The translations under genes were made by a program, and so were the position numbers. Shown here in pieces: positions 48,543 through 58,007 of a DNA stretch of 64,000 nucleotides. Positions within the stretch are counted from its first letter, which is position 1, and each line of letters starts with the position of its first letter. The stretch comes from Massilia sp. Bi118 (GTDB taxonomy: Bacteria; Pseudomonadota; Gammaproteobacteria; Burkholderiales; Burkholderiaceae_D): the NCBI RefSeq assembly GCF_918697865.1, contig NZ_CAKKMV010000021.1, forward strand, positions 1 through 64,000. Direction: 5' to 3'. The notes below the pieces were generated by a model. The model was not told the DNA's origin. It ran no database searches and saw nothing but the letters and a program-made list of their open reading frames with translations.

Positions 48543-49878
48543 CGCCCGCGAATTCAACTTCGATGGCCTGGTCGGCCCCTCGCACAACTACGCCGGCCTC
48601 TCCTTCGGCAACGTCGCCTCCTTCAACAACGTGAAGAGCGCCTCGAACCCGAGGCAGGCCGCCCTGCAGGGCCTGGCCAAGATGCGCGAACTGGCCGCGC
48701 GCGGCTTCGCGCAAGCCGTGCTGCCGCCGCAGGCGCGCCCGAACTTCCGCCTGCTGCGCCGCCTCGGTTTCAGCGGGACGGATGCGGACGTGCTGGCCCA
48801 GGCCTGGCGCGAAGCGCCGGTGATCCTGGCCTGCGCTTATTCCGCATCGCCGATGTGGACCGCCAATGCCGCCACCGTCAGCCCCTCGAGCGATACCGCG
48901 GACGGCCGCGTGCACTTCACCGCCGCCAACCTGAACAACAAGCTGCACCGCGCCGAAGAGCACATCCAGTCGACCCGCACCCTGCGCGCGCTGTTCGCGA
49001 ACAGCGATTGCTTCGTCGTGCACGAGCCGCTGCCGTCGACCCCGGCCTTCGGCGATGAAGGCGCGGCCAACCACACGCGCTTTGCCAGCGCCCACGGCGC
49101 CGCGGGCGTCGAGTTCTTCGTCTATGGGAAGGTCGAGTTCGACCCGTCCGCACCGAGCCCGAAAAAATACCCGGCGCGCCAGACCCTGGAAGCTTCGCAA
49201 GCCATCGCCCGCCTGCACGGTCTCGATAGCGCGCGCACGGTGTTCGCTTCGCAGAATCCGGACGTGATCGACCAGGGGGTGTTCCACAACGACGTGATCG
49301 CGGTCGGCAACGGCAATGTGCTGTTCTACCACGAGCAGGCCTTCGCCAATGAAGCCGGCACCCTGGACGCGCTGCGGCGCGCCATGGCCGGCGTCGGCGC
49401 GGACCTGCAGGCGGTGCGCGTCGATACGAACATGGTGCCGGTCGCCGATGCGGTGGCCAGCTACCTGTTCAACAGCCAGCTGCTGTCCAAGCCGGATGGC
49501 CGTATGGCGCTGGTGGTGCCGCACGAGTGCCGCGAGAACGCCTTTGTTTCGCGCTACCTGGACAGCCTGATTGCGGGCGGCAGCGCCATCGACGAGCTGA
49601 TCGAATTCGACCTGCGCCAGAGCATGCGCAACGGCGGCGGTCCTGCCTGCCTGCGCCTGCGCGTGGCGCTGACCGACATTGAAGCGGCCGCGATGCACCA
49701 GGGCGTGATCATGACCGAAGACCTGTACGCGAAACTCGTGCCCTGGGTCGAGCGCCACTACCGCGACCACGTCGAGCCCAAGGACCTGGCCGACCCGCAG
49801 CTGGCTATCGAATGCGCGACCGCGCTGGAAGAGCTGGAACGCCTGCTCGGCCTGCCTGGACTGTACGAACTGAATTAG
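48535..49878 (+). CDS. astB: N-succinylarginine dihydrolase
   Basis: A 447-residue enzyme (E. coli AstB 447) that splits succinylarginine to succinylornithine, CO2 and two ammonia. The beginning AREFNFDGLVGPSHNYAGLS, the block SPMWTANAATVSPSSDTADG, the catalytic His region FHNDVIAVGNGNVLFYHE, and the C-terminal Cys in MRNGGGPACLRLRVAL are all as in the family. The ATG sits within the astD end. A ~197-base leader with paired structures separates it from the glutamate dehydrogenase. Confidence 0.95.
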   Translation: MRNAREFNFDGLVGPSHNYAGLSFGNVASFNNVKSASNPRQAALQGLAKMRELAARGFAQAVLPPQARPNFRLLRRLGFSGTDADVLAQAWREAPVILACAYSASPMWTANAATVSPSSDTADGRVHFTAANLNNKLHRAEEHIQSTRTLRALFANSDCFVVHEPLPSTPAFGDEGAANHTRFASAHGAAGVEFFVYGKVEFDPSAPSPKKYPARQTLEASQAIARLHGLDSARTVFASQNPDVIDQGVFHNDVIAVGNGNVLFYHEQAFANEAGTLDALRRAMAGVGADLQAVRVDTNMVPVADAVASYLFNSQLLSKPDGRMALVVPHECRENAFVSRYLDSLIAGGSAIDELIEFDLRQSMRNGGGPACLRLRVALTDIEAAAMHQGVIMTEDLYAKLVPWVERHYRDHVEPKDLADPQLAIECATALEELERLLGLPGLYELN

Positions 49879-49986
49879 CAACACCGGCCCCGGAGTGTTG
49901 CCGCTTGGATACCAAATACGCCCGCATCGACTGCGCGGCATGTTCTAATAGCGGATTAGCTTTCGGGATAAGGAAGCACTGAATCT

Positions 49987-50039
49987 GGACGGGACAACCC
50001 CGTCCGCATAAGCCGGAGGACGCGTGGCCACAAGCCGCG
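49987..50039 (+). promoter_or_regulatory. structured leader upstream of the NAD-glutamate dehydrogenase
   Basis: A perfect 7-bp hairpin GGACGGG-ACAAC-CCCGTCC at 49987-50005 is followed by a second imperfect hairpin GCGTGGC-CACAA-GCCGCG at about 50022-50039. They lie 37-70 bases before the start codon. They could be an mRNA processing or attenuation region. No known riboswitch class is recognised. Confidence 0.4.
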
Positions 50040-50075
50040 GCGGACCTGGCACAACTATCAGCTCTGGAGAAGCAA

Positions 50076-53000
50076 ATGAATAAAGCACTGCCTGCGGACC
50101 TGCGTTCCCGTACGCTCGCCCTGGTTAACGAGAAAACTGCGGACAACAAGCCCACCGAACAGGTGAGCGCCCTGATCGGCGCCTGGCTCGGTTCCCTCGA
50201 CGACGAGGACCTGGCCGGCGTTTCGCCCGACAGCCTGGCGGCGATCCTGCAGGACGGCTTCGCCCAGGTCGCGCAACGCACCACGCCGGGCTGCCAGATC
50301 GCGCAAATGCGCTACACCGACGGCCGCTGCGGCATGTCGACCGCTCTCCTGATCCTCAACGAGGACATGCCTTACCTGGTCGACTCCTTCGTGATGGCGC
50401 TGCGCCGCCAGCGCGTGGTGGCCTCGGGCGTGATGAACGCCGTGCTGCCGGTACGCCGCGACGCGAATGGCGCCGTGGTCTCGGTCGGCGAAGCCGGCGC
50501 CCCGCTGGAATCCTACGTGCTCTGCCTGCTGGCCGAAGACCTGCCGCAGGATGAGCTGGACGCGCTGATCGGCCGCATCCAGATGGTGGCGCGCGACGCC
50601 GCCGTCGTGCACCGCGACGCCGTCGCCATGGGCGACCGCATGAGCGCCGTCGCCGCCGCTGCAGCAGCCCAGGGCACGCCCTCCGGCCAGGAAGTCGCCG
50701 CCTTCCTCGAGTGGGCCAAGAACGAAGGCTTCGAGCCCTTCGGCTATGCCTACTACTTCGTCAAGCCGGGTGTGCGCGAACTTGAACGCGACATCCCGAG
50801 CCGCATCGGCGTGCTGCAGGACACCTCGCACCCGGTGTATGCGACCAGTATCCAGAACATCCCGGGCGACTTCGAGATCCTCTCCAAGCGCGAAGAAACC
50901 CTGTCGATCGTGAAGGCCGACGTGGCCGGCACCCTGCACCGCGACCAGCCGCTCGACTTCATCGGCGTGCGCGCCACCGACGCCCAGGGCAACACCATCG
51001 GCGAACACTGCTTCATCGGCCTGTTCACCCGCGCCGCCACCTCGACCCCGCTGGCGCGCTTGCCCTTCGCGCGCGGCCGCGTGGCCAAGGTGCTGGGCAT
51101 CGCCGGCGTGCGCCAAGAAGGCTTCCGCGCCGAGAAATTCCTCGAAATCCTGGAGTCCCTGCCGCGTACCGAAGCGCTGGAAGCCGATCCGGAATGGCTG
51201 GCCCAGGTCTGCAGCTCGGTGGTCTCGCTGTACAAGCAGCCGCGCGCCAAGGTGTTCGCGCGCCGCGACGTCTACGCCCGCCACCTGAACGTGCTGATCT
51301 ACCTGCCGCGCGAGCGCTACAGCGCCGCCGTGGTGGCTTCGCTGGCCCAGGCCCTGAAGGACAGCTCGGGCGCCACCGACGTGCGCACCCAGACCATGGT
51401 GGCCGACGGCCCGCTGGCCCGCGTCTACCTGATCGCCGAAGCCGCGCGCAATCCGCTGGATCTCGAAACCGACATCCAGTTGCCGCTGCTGGCCGTGCTG
51501 GACGGCTGGCATGACCGCTACACCGTGCTGACCGAGGACATCGCCGATGTCCCGACCCGCAACGCGCTGCGCAAGCTGATGCCGACCCTGCCGGTCAACT
51601 ACGTGGCCGCCACCAATCCGGAAGTCGCCTTCCGCGACCTGTGCGCGCTGATCAACAACGGCAAGCCGAACCACGTGTCGGTGCGCATCGAAAGCGATGC
51701 CGCAAGCGGTGCTTCGCTGCGCCTGTACTCGACCGGCAGCGTGCCTTCGCTGTCGCGCATCCTGCCGGCCCTGCAGAACGCCGGCGTCGCGATCGACCGC
51801 GAGCAGGCCTTCGCCATCACCACCAATGACGGCACCCGCCACTTCGTGACCAGCCTGATCGTCGATGCGGAAAGCGCCGCGAAGCTGGCCAAGCCGGGCA
51901 TCGCCGACGTTGCCGAAGAGCTGTTCGCCGCCCTGTTCAACGATGAAGCCGAAGATGGCCGCCTGAACGGCCTCACCATCGAAGGCGGCCTGTCGACCCG
52001 CGAAGTGCAGCTGGTGCGCGCCTATATCAGCTACTGGCGCCAGGCAGGCAGCAAGTTCTCGACCCGCTACATGGCCGAAACCCTGCGCCTGCGCGCCGGC
52101 CTGGTGCGCGAACTGGTGGAAGGCTTCAAGCTGCGCTTCAACCCGGCGCTGTCGGAAGACGAACACGCTTCCGGCAACGCCAAGCTGGCCGAGCTGAAGG
52201 CCGGCCTGGCCAAGGTCAACCACGCCGACACCGAAGAGATCATGGCCGCCCTGGTCGACCTGGTGATGGCGACCGTGCGCACCAACTACTTCCAGAACGA
52301 CGGCGAGAAGATCATCTTCAAGTTCAACACCAGCAACCTGATGCTGGTGCCGGAACCGCGTCCGTTCCGCGAAATCTATGTGTTCTCGCGCCGCTTCGAA
52401 GGCGTGCACCTGCGCGGCGGCCCGGTCGCCCGCGGCGGCCTGCGCTGGTCGGACCGCATGGAAGACTACCGCACCGAGGTGCTGGGCCTGGTGAAGGCGC
52501 AGATGGTCAAGAATGCCGTGATCGTGCCGGCCGGCTCGAAGGGCGGCTTCGTCTGCAAGCAGATGCCGAAGGACGCCGTGCGTGAAGTGGTAGCGGCCGA
52601 AGGCGAAGCAGTCTACCGCCTGTTCATCGCCAGCCTGCTGGAAGTGACCGACAACCGCGTGCGCGGCGAGATCGTCCCGCCGAACGCCACCGTGCGCTAT
52701 GACCAGGACGACCCGTACCTGGTAGTCGCCGCCGACAAGGGCACCGCGACCTTCTCCGACATCGCCAACAGCATCGCCGTCTCGCGCGGCTTCTGGCTGG
52801 GCGACGCCTTCGCTTCGGGCGGTTCGAACGGCTACGACCACAAGAAGATGGGCATCACCGCGAAGGGCGCCTTCGAAGCCGTCAAGCGCCACTTCTACGA
52901 AATGGGCCACGACATGGCCACCACCCCGATCACCATGGTCGGCGTGGGCGACATGTCGGGCGACGTGTTCGGCAACGGCGTGCTGCTGTCGCGCCAGCTG

Positions 53001-54788
53001 AAGGTGCTGGCCGCCTTCGACCACCGCCACATCTTCCTGGATCCGACGCCGGACGTCGAAGTCTCGTTCAAGGAACGCGAGCGCATGTTCGCGCTGCCAC
53101 GTTCGTCCTGGGACGACTATGACAAGAGCCTGATCTCGACGGGCGGCGGCGTGTTCCCGCGCAGCGCCCGCCACATCGAGCTGTCGCCTGAAGTGCGTGC
53201 GGCCCTCGACATCCAGGAAACCTCGCTGACGCCTGAAGAACTGATGCACCGTATCCTGCTGGCGCCGGTCGACCTGTTCTACAACGGCGGCATCGGCACC
53301 TACATCAAGTCGTCCAGCGAGACCCACGCCCAGGTGAAGGACCGCGCCAACGACAACATCCGCGTCAACGGCAATGAACTGCGCTGCAAGGTCGTGGCCG
53401 AAGGCGGCAACCTGGGCGCGACCCAGGCCGGCCGTATCGAATTCGCACTGGCCGGCGGCCGCATCTTCACCGATGCGATCGACAACTCGGCGGGCGTCGA
53501 TTGCTCCGACCACGAAGTCAACATCAAGATCTGGCTGGACACCGAGGTCAATGCCGGCGAACTGCCGGAAGCAGACCGCAACCGCGTGCTGAACGAAATG
53601 ACCGGCGCCGTGGAAGACCTGGTCCTGCGCGACAACACCCTGCAGACCCACCTGCTGGTGCGCGAAGCCCAGGCGCAGTCCAACAGCGCTGTCGTCGACG
53701 GCTATGCCGCCCTGATCGCCAGCCTGGAAGCCGAAGGGGCCGTGTCGCGCGAGCTGGAGCAGCTGCCGTCGGAAACCGAGCTCGTTCGCCGCAAGGCGCT
53801 CGGCCTGGGCCTGACCACGCCGGAGCTGGCGGTCGTCATCGCCAACGTCAAGAACCGCTTCAAGCGCGTGCTGGCGGCGCTGCCGCTGACGGAATTGCCG
53901 TGGGCCGAGACCGTGCTGCGTCCGTACTTCCCGGAACAGCTGGTCGCCACCCGCAAGCCGCTGGATCACCCGCTGGCCAACGCCATCCTGGCGACCGTGC
54001 TGGCCAACGAGTCGGTCAACCGCTGCGGTCCGCTGATGCTGCGCGACCTGGCGCTGGAACACCGCATCGACGACGCCGAAGTGGTCAAGGCCTGGGGCCA
54101 GGCCTGGTCGGCGCTGCACCTGGCGCCGGTGTTCGACGCGCTCGACGCCGACGCACTGAAGGTGCCGCGCGACGTCTCGCAGACGGTCGACGCGCGTACC
54201 CGCGCGATGCTGCGCACCGTGATCGAAGGCGTGCTGTCGCTGCCGGCGGAACAAGCCGGCGCCGGCGGCATGGCCGAGCTGTCGAACCTGTTCTCGCAGC
54301 CGGAGCAACTGGCCGTCCTGATGCCGGCCAAGTCGGATGCCGACGCCCACGCCGGCCTGTCGCCGTCCTTCGTGCAGGCATGGAAGGCCATCGACACGGT
54401 CGAATCGCTGGCCGCCTTCCTGTTCGCCGCGGTGTCGGTGCAGCGTCCGGGCGGCATGTCGCTGGCCGAGTTCCTGCAAGTCGGCATGGTGCTGCGCGCC
54501 GCTTCCGGCATCGACACGCTGGAGCGCGGCCTGAAGCTGCCGGCCACCAGCAAGTCGCAGGAACAGCTGCGCAACTACGCGATGCAGGCCCTGCGCCGCA
54601 CCCAGCAGCGCCTGCTGCTGACCGTGCTGGAACGCACGAAGCAGACCGGCGACATGCAGGCTGCGGTGCGTGACACCACCGGCGCGATGGGCCTGACCGG
54701 CTTCGCTCAGCCGACCGACCTCGAACAGGCAATGCTGAACGTCTGGTCGCTGTCGGAAGGTTCGAGCCCGGAACGCATCGCGGCTTGA
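50076..54788 (+). CDS. gdhB: NAD-specific glutamate dehydrogenase, large (~170-180 kDa) type
   Basis: A 1570-residue enzyme of the GDH-180 family that oxidises glutamate to 2-oxoglutarate and ammonia. The N-terminal half carries ACT-like regulatory regions (for example MSTALLILNEDMPYLVDSFV near residue 90). The catalytic part starts near residue 740 with VFSRRFEGVHLRGGPVARGG. It includes GGLRWSDRMEDYRTEVLGLV with the substrate site, the catalytic Lys in VPAGSKGGFV, then the NAD fold (KVVAEGGNLGATQAGRIEFA) and a long helical C-terminus. In Pseudomonas aeruginosa the homologue is arginine-inducible. Here the gene sits inside the ast locus, four bases before astE, linking glutamate produced by the pathway to the TCA cycle. 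GGAGAAG precedes the ATG. Confidence 0.95.
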   Translation: MNKALPADLRSRTLALVNEKTADNKPTEQVSALIGAWLGSLDDEDLAGVSPDSLAAILQDGFAQVAQRTTPGCQIAQMRYTDGRCGMSTALLILNEDMPYLVDSFVMALRRQRVVASGVMNAVLPVRRDANGAVVSVGEAGAPLESYVLCLLAEDLPQDELDALIGRIQMVARDAAVVHRDAVAMGDRMSAVAAAAAAQGTPSGQEVAAFLEWAKNEGFEPFGYAYYFVKPGVRELERDIPSRIGVLQDTSHPVYATSIQNIPGDFEILSKREETLSIVKADVAGTLHRDQPLDFIGVRATDAQGNTIGEHCFIGLFTRAATSTPLARLPFARGRVAKVLGIAGVRQEGFRAEKFLEILESLPRTEALEADPEWLAQVCSSVVSLYKQPRAKVFARRDVYARHLNVLIYLPRERYSAAVVASLAQALKDSSGATDVRTQTMVADGPLARVYLIAEAARNPLDLETDIQLPLLAVLDGWHDRYTVLTEDIADVPTRNALRKLMPTLPVNYVAATNPEVAFRDLCALINNGKPNHVSVRIESDAASGASLRLYSTGSVPSLSRILPALQNAGVAIDREQAFAITTNDGTRHFVTSLIVDAESAAKLAKPGIADVAEELFAALFNDEAEDGRLNGLTIEGGLSTREVQLVRAYISYWRQAGSKFSTRYMAETLRLRAGLVRELVEGFKLRFNPALSEDEHASGNAKLAELKAGLAKVNHADTEEIMAALVDLVMATVRTNYFQNDGEKIIFKFNTSNLMLVPEPRPFREIYVFSRRFEGVHLRGGPVARGGLRWSDRMEDYRTEVLGLVKAQMVKNAVIVPAGSKGGFVCKQMPKDAVREVVAAEGEAVYRLFIASLLEVTDNRVRGEIVPPNATVRYDQDDPYLVVAADKGTATFSDIANSIAVSRGFWLGDAFASGGSNGYDHKKMGITAKGAFEAVKRHFYEMGHDMATTPITMVGVGDMSGDVFGNGVLLSRQLKVLAAFDHRHIFLDPTPDVEVSFKERERMFALPRSSWDDYDKSLISTGGGVFPRSARHIELSPEVRAALDIQETSLTPEELMHRILLAPVDLFYNGGIGTYIKSSSETHAQVKDRANDNIRVNGNELRCKVVAEGGNLGATQAGRIEFALAGGRIFTDAIDNSAGVDCSDHEVNIKIWLDTEVNAGELPEADRNRVLNEMTGAVEDLVLRDNTLQTHLLVREAQAQSNSAVVDGYAALIASLEAEGAVSRELEQLPSETELVRRKALGLGLTTPELAVVIANVKNRFKRVLAALPLTELPWAETVLRPYFPEQLVATRKPLDHPLANAILATVLANESVNRCGPLMLRDLALEHRIDDAEVVKAWGQAWSALHLAPVFDALDADALKVPRDVSQTVDARTRAMLRTVIEGVLSLPAEQAGAGGMAELSNLFSQPEQLAVLMPAKSDADAHAGLSPSFVQAWKAIDTVESLAAFLFAAVSVQRPGGMSLAEFLQVGMVLRAASGIDTLERGLKLPATSKSQEQLRNYAMQALRRTQQRLLLTVLERTKQTGDMQAAVRDTTGAMGLTGFAQPTDLEQAMLNVWSLSEGSSPERIAA

Positions 54789-54792
54789 GGCG

Positions 54793-55812
54793 ATGAGCAC
54801 CGGCGTAAGCAAAAGCGCTTTTGACGCGCTGCCGGAATCGGTACGGGCCCTGGCCCAAGCCGATTTCGGTCAGGTGGCGGATTTGTTCCGCGCTGCCGGT
54901 TTCACGGTCGGCCTGCCCGCCAAGGGCGTGCTGACCGTGAAAGGCTCGCAGGCTGCGCAGTTGGATACCGCGCGCGCAAGCGTGCTGCTGTCGGTAGGCG
55001 TGCACGGCGACGAGACCGGGCCGATCGAGATGGTGGCGCATGCGGTCGAGGCGCTGTCACGCACGCCGCAGGCCTTGAAGGTCGACCTGATGCTGTGCGT
55101 CGGCAGTATCGATGCGATCGCAGTCGGCAAGCGCTTCATCGACGCCGACCTGAATCGCATGTTCCGTCTCGACCGCGGCGACCTTGCCGGCACCTTCGAG
55201 GCGGGCAGGGCGGATACGCTGATCGCGGCCACTCGTGACTTCTTCGACGGCGCCGGTCCGCAGCGCTGGCACCTCGACCTGCACACGGCGATCCGTGCTT
55301 CGCGCTATCCGCAGTTTGCGATCGTGCCGGAGCTGATTGCGGATGCACCGCGCAAGGCGCTGATCGAATGGCTGGGGCAGGGCGGCATCGAGGCCGTCAT
55401 CATGAACCCGAAGTCGGCCGGCACCTATTCGTACTGGACCGCGGAGCAGCATGGCGCGGCCTCGAGCACGGTGGAGCTGGGCCGCATCGGCACGCTGGGG
55501 CAGAACGATCTGTCGCAGTTTGCGGCGATGAGCGCCGCCCTGCATGCGCTGCTGCGCGGCGAGCCTGCGCCGCAGGGTGCTGCGCCGTTGGTGTTCAACA
55601 CCGCGCAGTCGATCACCAAGCTGTCCGATGCATTCAGGATGAGTTTCGGAAAAGAGACCGAGAACTTCACGCCCCTGCAAAAGGGCGAGACCATCGCCAC
55701 CGATGGCGATACCGTCTACACCGTCAAGCATGACGAGGAATTCGTCGTGTTCCCCAACCCGGACGTGCGTGTGGGTCTGCGCGCCGGGATCATGGTCGTT
55801 CGGGCAAAATAA
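54793..55812 (+). CDS. astE: succinylglutamate desuccinylase
   Basis: A 339-residue zinc hydrolase of the AstE/aspartoacylase family that releases succinate and glutamate in the last step of the pathway. The zinc site is SVGVHGDETGPIEMV (H-x2-E) and HLDLHTAIRASRYPQFA with the third ligand. ADLNRMFRLDRG and STVELGRIGTLGQND are further signatures. It starts five bases after the glutamate dehydrogenase stop, completing the AST set. Confidence 0.94.
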   Translation: MSTGVSKSAFDALPESVRALAQADFGQVADLFRAAGFTVGLPAKGVLTVKGSQAAQLDTARASVLLSVGVHGDETGPIEMVAHAVEALSRTPQALKVDLMLCVGSIDAIAVGKRFIDADLNRMFRLDRGDLAGTFEAGRADTLIAATRDFFDGAGPQRWHLDLHTAIRASRYPQFAIVPELIADAPRKALIEWLGQGGIEAVIMNPKSAGTYSYWTAEQHGAASSTVELGRIGTLGQNDLSQFAAMSAALHALLRGEPAPQGAAPLVFNTAQSITKLSDAFRMSFGKETENFTPLQKGETIATDGDTVYTVKHDEEFVVFPNPDVRVGLRAGIMVVRAK

Positions 55813-55818
55813 GCGTTT

Positions 55819-55842
55819 TGGTGGGCACGGTGTGCCCACCAA
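55819..55842. repeat. short palindrome, family 2 (copy 3)
   Basis: TTGGTGGGCACGG followed by TGTGCCCACCAA is a long perfect-arm dyad just after the astE stop. It is the best-paired member of the family and could mark the end of the ast message, but no T run follows. Confidence 0.65.
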
Positions 55843-55866
55843 ACATCCACCGAATGGGGTATTTCC

Positions 55867-56982
55867 ATGAGCAAGCTGTTCTCACCAATCAATCTCGGCC
55901 CGCTGGCCCTGCCCAACCGCATCGCCATCGCACCGATGTGCCAGTACTCGGCCGCGGAAGGCCATGCGACCGACTGGCACATGATCCACCTCGGCCACCT
56001 GGCCTTGTCCGGCGCCGGCCTCCTGATCATCGAAGCCACCGCGGTCACGCCGGAGGGGCGCATCTCGCCCGATGACCTGGGCCTGTGGTCGGACGAGCAT
56101 GCGGCTTCGCTCGAGCCGGTCATCAACGCCATGCGCAGGCACTCCCCGATCAAGATCGCAATCCAGCTCGGCCACGCCGGCCGCAAGGCGTCCAGCGAAG
56201 TGCCGTGGCAGGGCGGCGCGAATATCCCGGTGGACCACCAGCGAGGCTGGCAGACCGTGGCGCCGTCCGCCATCCCGCACGCGCAGGGCGAGACCGTGCC
56301 GCTGGCGCTCGATGCGGAAGGCCTGCAACGCGTGAAGGAAGGCTTTGCCGCCGCTGCCCGCCGTGCCGATGCCCTGGGCCTGGACGCGATCGAGATCCAC
56401 GGCGCCCACGGGTATTTGCTGCACCAGTTCCTGTCGCCGCTGGCCAACCGGCGCAGCGATCAATATGGCGGCTCGCTCGAAAACCGCATGCGCTTTCCAT
56501 TGGAGGTGTTCGATGCGGTCCGCGCGGCGGTGTCGCCGGAAATGGTAGTGGGCATGCGCATCTCGGCCACCGACTGGGTCGAAGGCGGCTGGGACCTGGA
56601 ACAGAGCCTGGCCTTGACCGCGGAACTCGAAAAGCGCGGGTGCCAGTTCATCCACGTGTCGAGCGGCGGGCTGTCGCCGCAGCAGAAGATCCCGGTGGGG
56701 CCGGGTTACCAGATCGAGTTCGCTGCCCGCATCCGCCAGCAGACGACGATGCCGGTGATCGGGGTGGGGCTGATCACGGAAGCCAGGCAGGCCGAGACCA
56801 TCGTCCAGACCGGCCAGGCCGACATGGTGGCGCTGGCGCGCGCGATGCTGTACGACCCGCGCTGGCCCTGGCATGCGGCGGCCGAGCTGGGCGCCAGCGT
56901 AAGCGCGCCGCCGCAGTACTGGCGCTCGCAGCCGCACGAACTCAAGAATCTGTTCGGCGATACGCGGCTCGGACAGCGATAA
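55867..56982 (+). CDS. NADH:flavin oxidoreductase, old yellow enzyme (YqjM/XenA-like)
   Basis: A 371-residue FMN-dependent TIM-barrel ene-reductase. The N-terminus has RIAIAPMCQYSA, where the Cys is typical of the YqjM/xenobiotic reductase A branch. IQLGHAGRKA is the FMN region, and the substrate-binding His pair lies in EIHGAHGYLLHQFLSP. RSDQYGGSLENRMRF is the family signature, followed by VGVGLITEARQAE near the phosphate site. It reduces activated C=C bonds with NAD(P)H. The physiological substrate is unknown. The gene stands alone. Confidence 0.92.
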   Translation: MSKLFSPINLGPLALPNRIAIAPMCQYSAAEGHATDWHMIHLGHLALSGAGLLIIEATAVTPEGRISPDDLGLWSDEHAASLEPVINAMRRHSPIKIAIQLGHAGRKASSEVPWQGGANIPVDHQRGWQTVAPSAIPHAQGETVPLALDAEGLQRVKEGFAAAARRADALGLDAIEIHGAHGYLLHQFLSPLANRRSDQYGGSLENRMRFPLEVFDAVRAAVSPEMVVGMRISATDWVEGGWDLEQSLALTAELEKRGCQFIHVSSGGLSPQQKIPVGPGYQIEFAARIRQQTTMPVIGVGLITEARQAETIVQTGQADMVALARAMLYDPRWPWHAAAELGASVSAPPQYWRSQPHELKNLFGDTRLGQR

Positions 56983-57114
56983 AGAAGCGCGCTAATCCTC
57001 GCCAGTCACCGTTCGTTCCGCATTTTTTGCAGTTTGTCGCATGGCGCGGGATGGCTGAAACCTGACTTGTTAGAGTGAATCATCTCAAACAAGAAGACAG
57101 AAAGGCCATCCACC

Positions 57115-57978
57115 ATGCGTACCCTGCTTGCCATCGCCTGCCTCGCCGCCCTCGGCGGCTGCGCCATCGTCGTCGCTCCCGGCGCGGACGGCGACTACAC
57201 GGTTCGGACTCCGTTCAACGGCAACACGATCGAGGGCGACGGCATCGCCGCGCGCGACCAGCGGACGGTCGGCACCGTGAATGGCCTGGACGTGAATGGT
57301 TCCATCGTGGTCGACGTGCGCGTCGGCCCGGCCACTTCGCTGGTGGTGGAGGCAGACAGCAACCTGCTGCCGCTGATCCGCACCGACGTGCGCGGCGACA
57401 CCCTGAACATCTATACCGACCGCTCTTACCGCAGCCGCAATCCGGTGCACGTGATCTACACGGTGCCGCGCCTGACCGACCTGCACCAGAACGGCTCCGG
57501 CCGCATCGCCGTGGAGGGCCTGTCCGGCTCTCCGCTGACCGTGCGCCGCAACGGTTCGGGCATGGTGTCCCTGTCCGGCCAGGTGGCCAGCCTGGAAGTC
57601 GACAACAACGGTTCCGGCAGTGTCGACGCCAGCCGCCTGCAGAGCGCCAGCGCCAAGCTGGCCATGAGCGGCTCCGGCCGCCTCGAAGTCGGGCGGGTAG
57701 CCGGCGACTATGCGATCGTCAACCTGAACGGCTCGGGCCAGCTGCATGTGAGCGGCACGGTGCGCTCGCTGACGGCGCGTTCGAACGGCTCCGGCCACCT
57801 CGACCTGGCCAAGCTGGCCAGCGACCAGGCCGACCTCTCGTCCTCGGGCTCGGGTGGCATCACCGCCAACGTGCGGCAATCGCTGATCGCGCAGAACGGC
57901 GGCTCGGGCGGCATCCGCGTGTACGGCAATCCGGGGCAGCGTTCGGTGAGCGGCAACCACGTGCAGATGTTGAATTAA
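57115..57978 (+). CDS. DUF2807 (GIN domain) lipoprotein
   Basis: A 287-residue lipoprotein (lipobox LAALGGCA) with a beta-helix-like DUF2807 domain. A short phrase of the type NGSG or SGSG, usually preceded by a strand, recurs about every 20 residues (LHQNGSGRI, VRRNGSGMV, DNNGSGSV, AMSGSGRLEV, NLNGSGQLHV, RSNGSGHLDL, SSSGSGGI, QNGGSGGIRV). This gives a regular solenoid. The family is annotated as putative autotransporter-adhesin head domain, but no autotransporter beta-barrel is present, so it is probably periplasmic. AGAAAGG precedes the ATG. Confidence 0.85.
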   Translation: MRTLLAIACLAALGGCAIVVAPGADGDYTVRTPFNGNTIEGDGIAARDQRTVGTVNGLDVNGSIVVDVRVGPATSLVVEADSNLLPLIRTDVRGDTLNIYTDRSYRSRNPVHVIYTVPRLTDLHQNGSGRIAVEGLSGSPLTVRRNGSGMVSLSGQVASLEVDNNGSGSVDASRLQSASAKLAMSGSGRLEVGRVAGDYAIVNLNGSGQLHVSGTVRSLTARSNGSGHLDLAKLASDQADLSSSGSGGITANVRQSLIAQNGGSGGIRVYGNPGQRSVSGNHVQMLN

Positions 57979-58003
57979 AAAAAGCGGCCCGCGGGCCGCT
58001 TTC
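57979..58003. terminator. bidirectional Rho-independent terminator
   Basis: AAAAAGCGGCCC-GC-GGGCCGCTTTC lies between the convergent DUF2807 and hmp genes, with A and T runs on either side. Confidence 0.82.
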
Positions 58004-58007
58004 TTCA

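Noticed and set aside
50058..54812. A 1584-residue open frame on the minus strand covering the glutamate dehydrogenase gene
   Set aside because: It mirrors the codon phase of a real GC-rich gene on the other strand, has His/Gln/Arg-rich low-complexity sequence, and contains no family motif. Similar long antisense frames over the MFS, symporter, SecDF and permease genes were dropped for the same reason.
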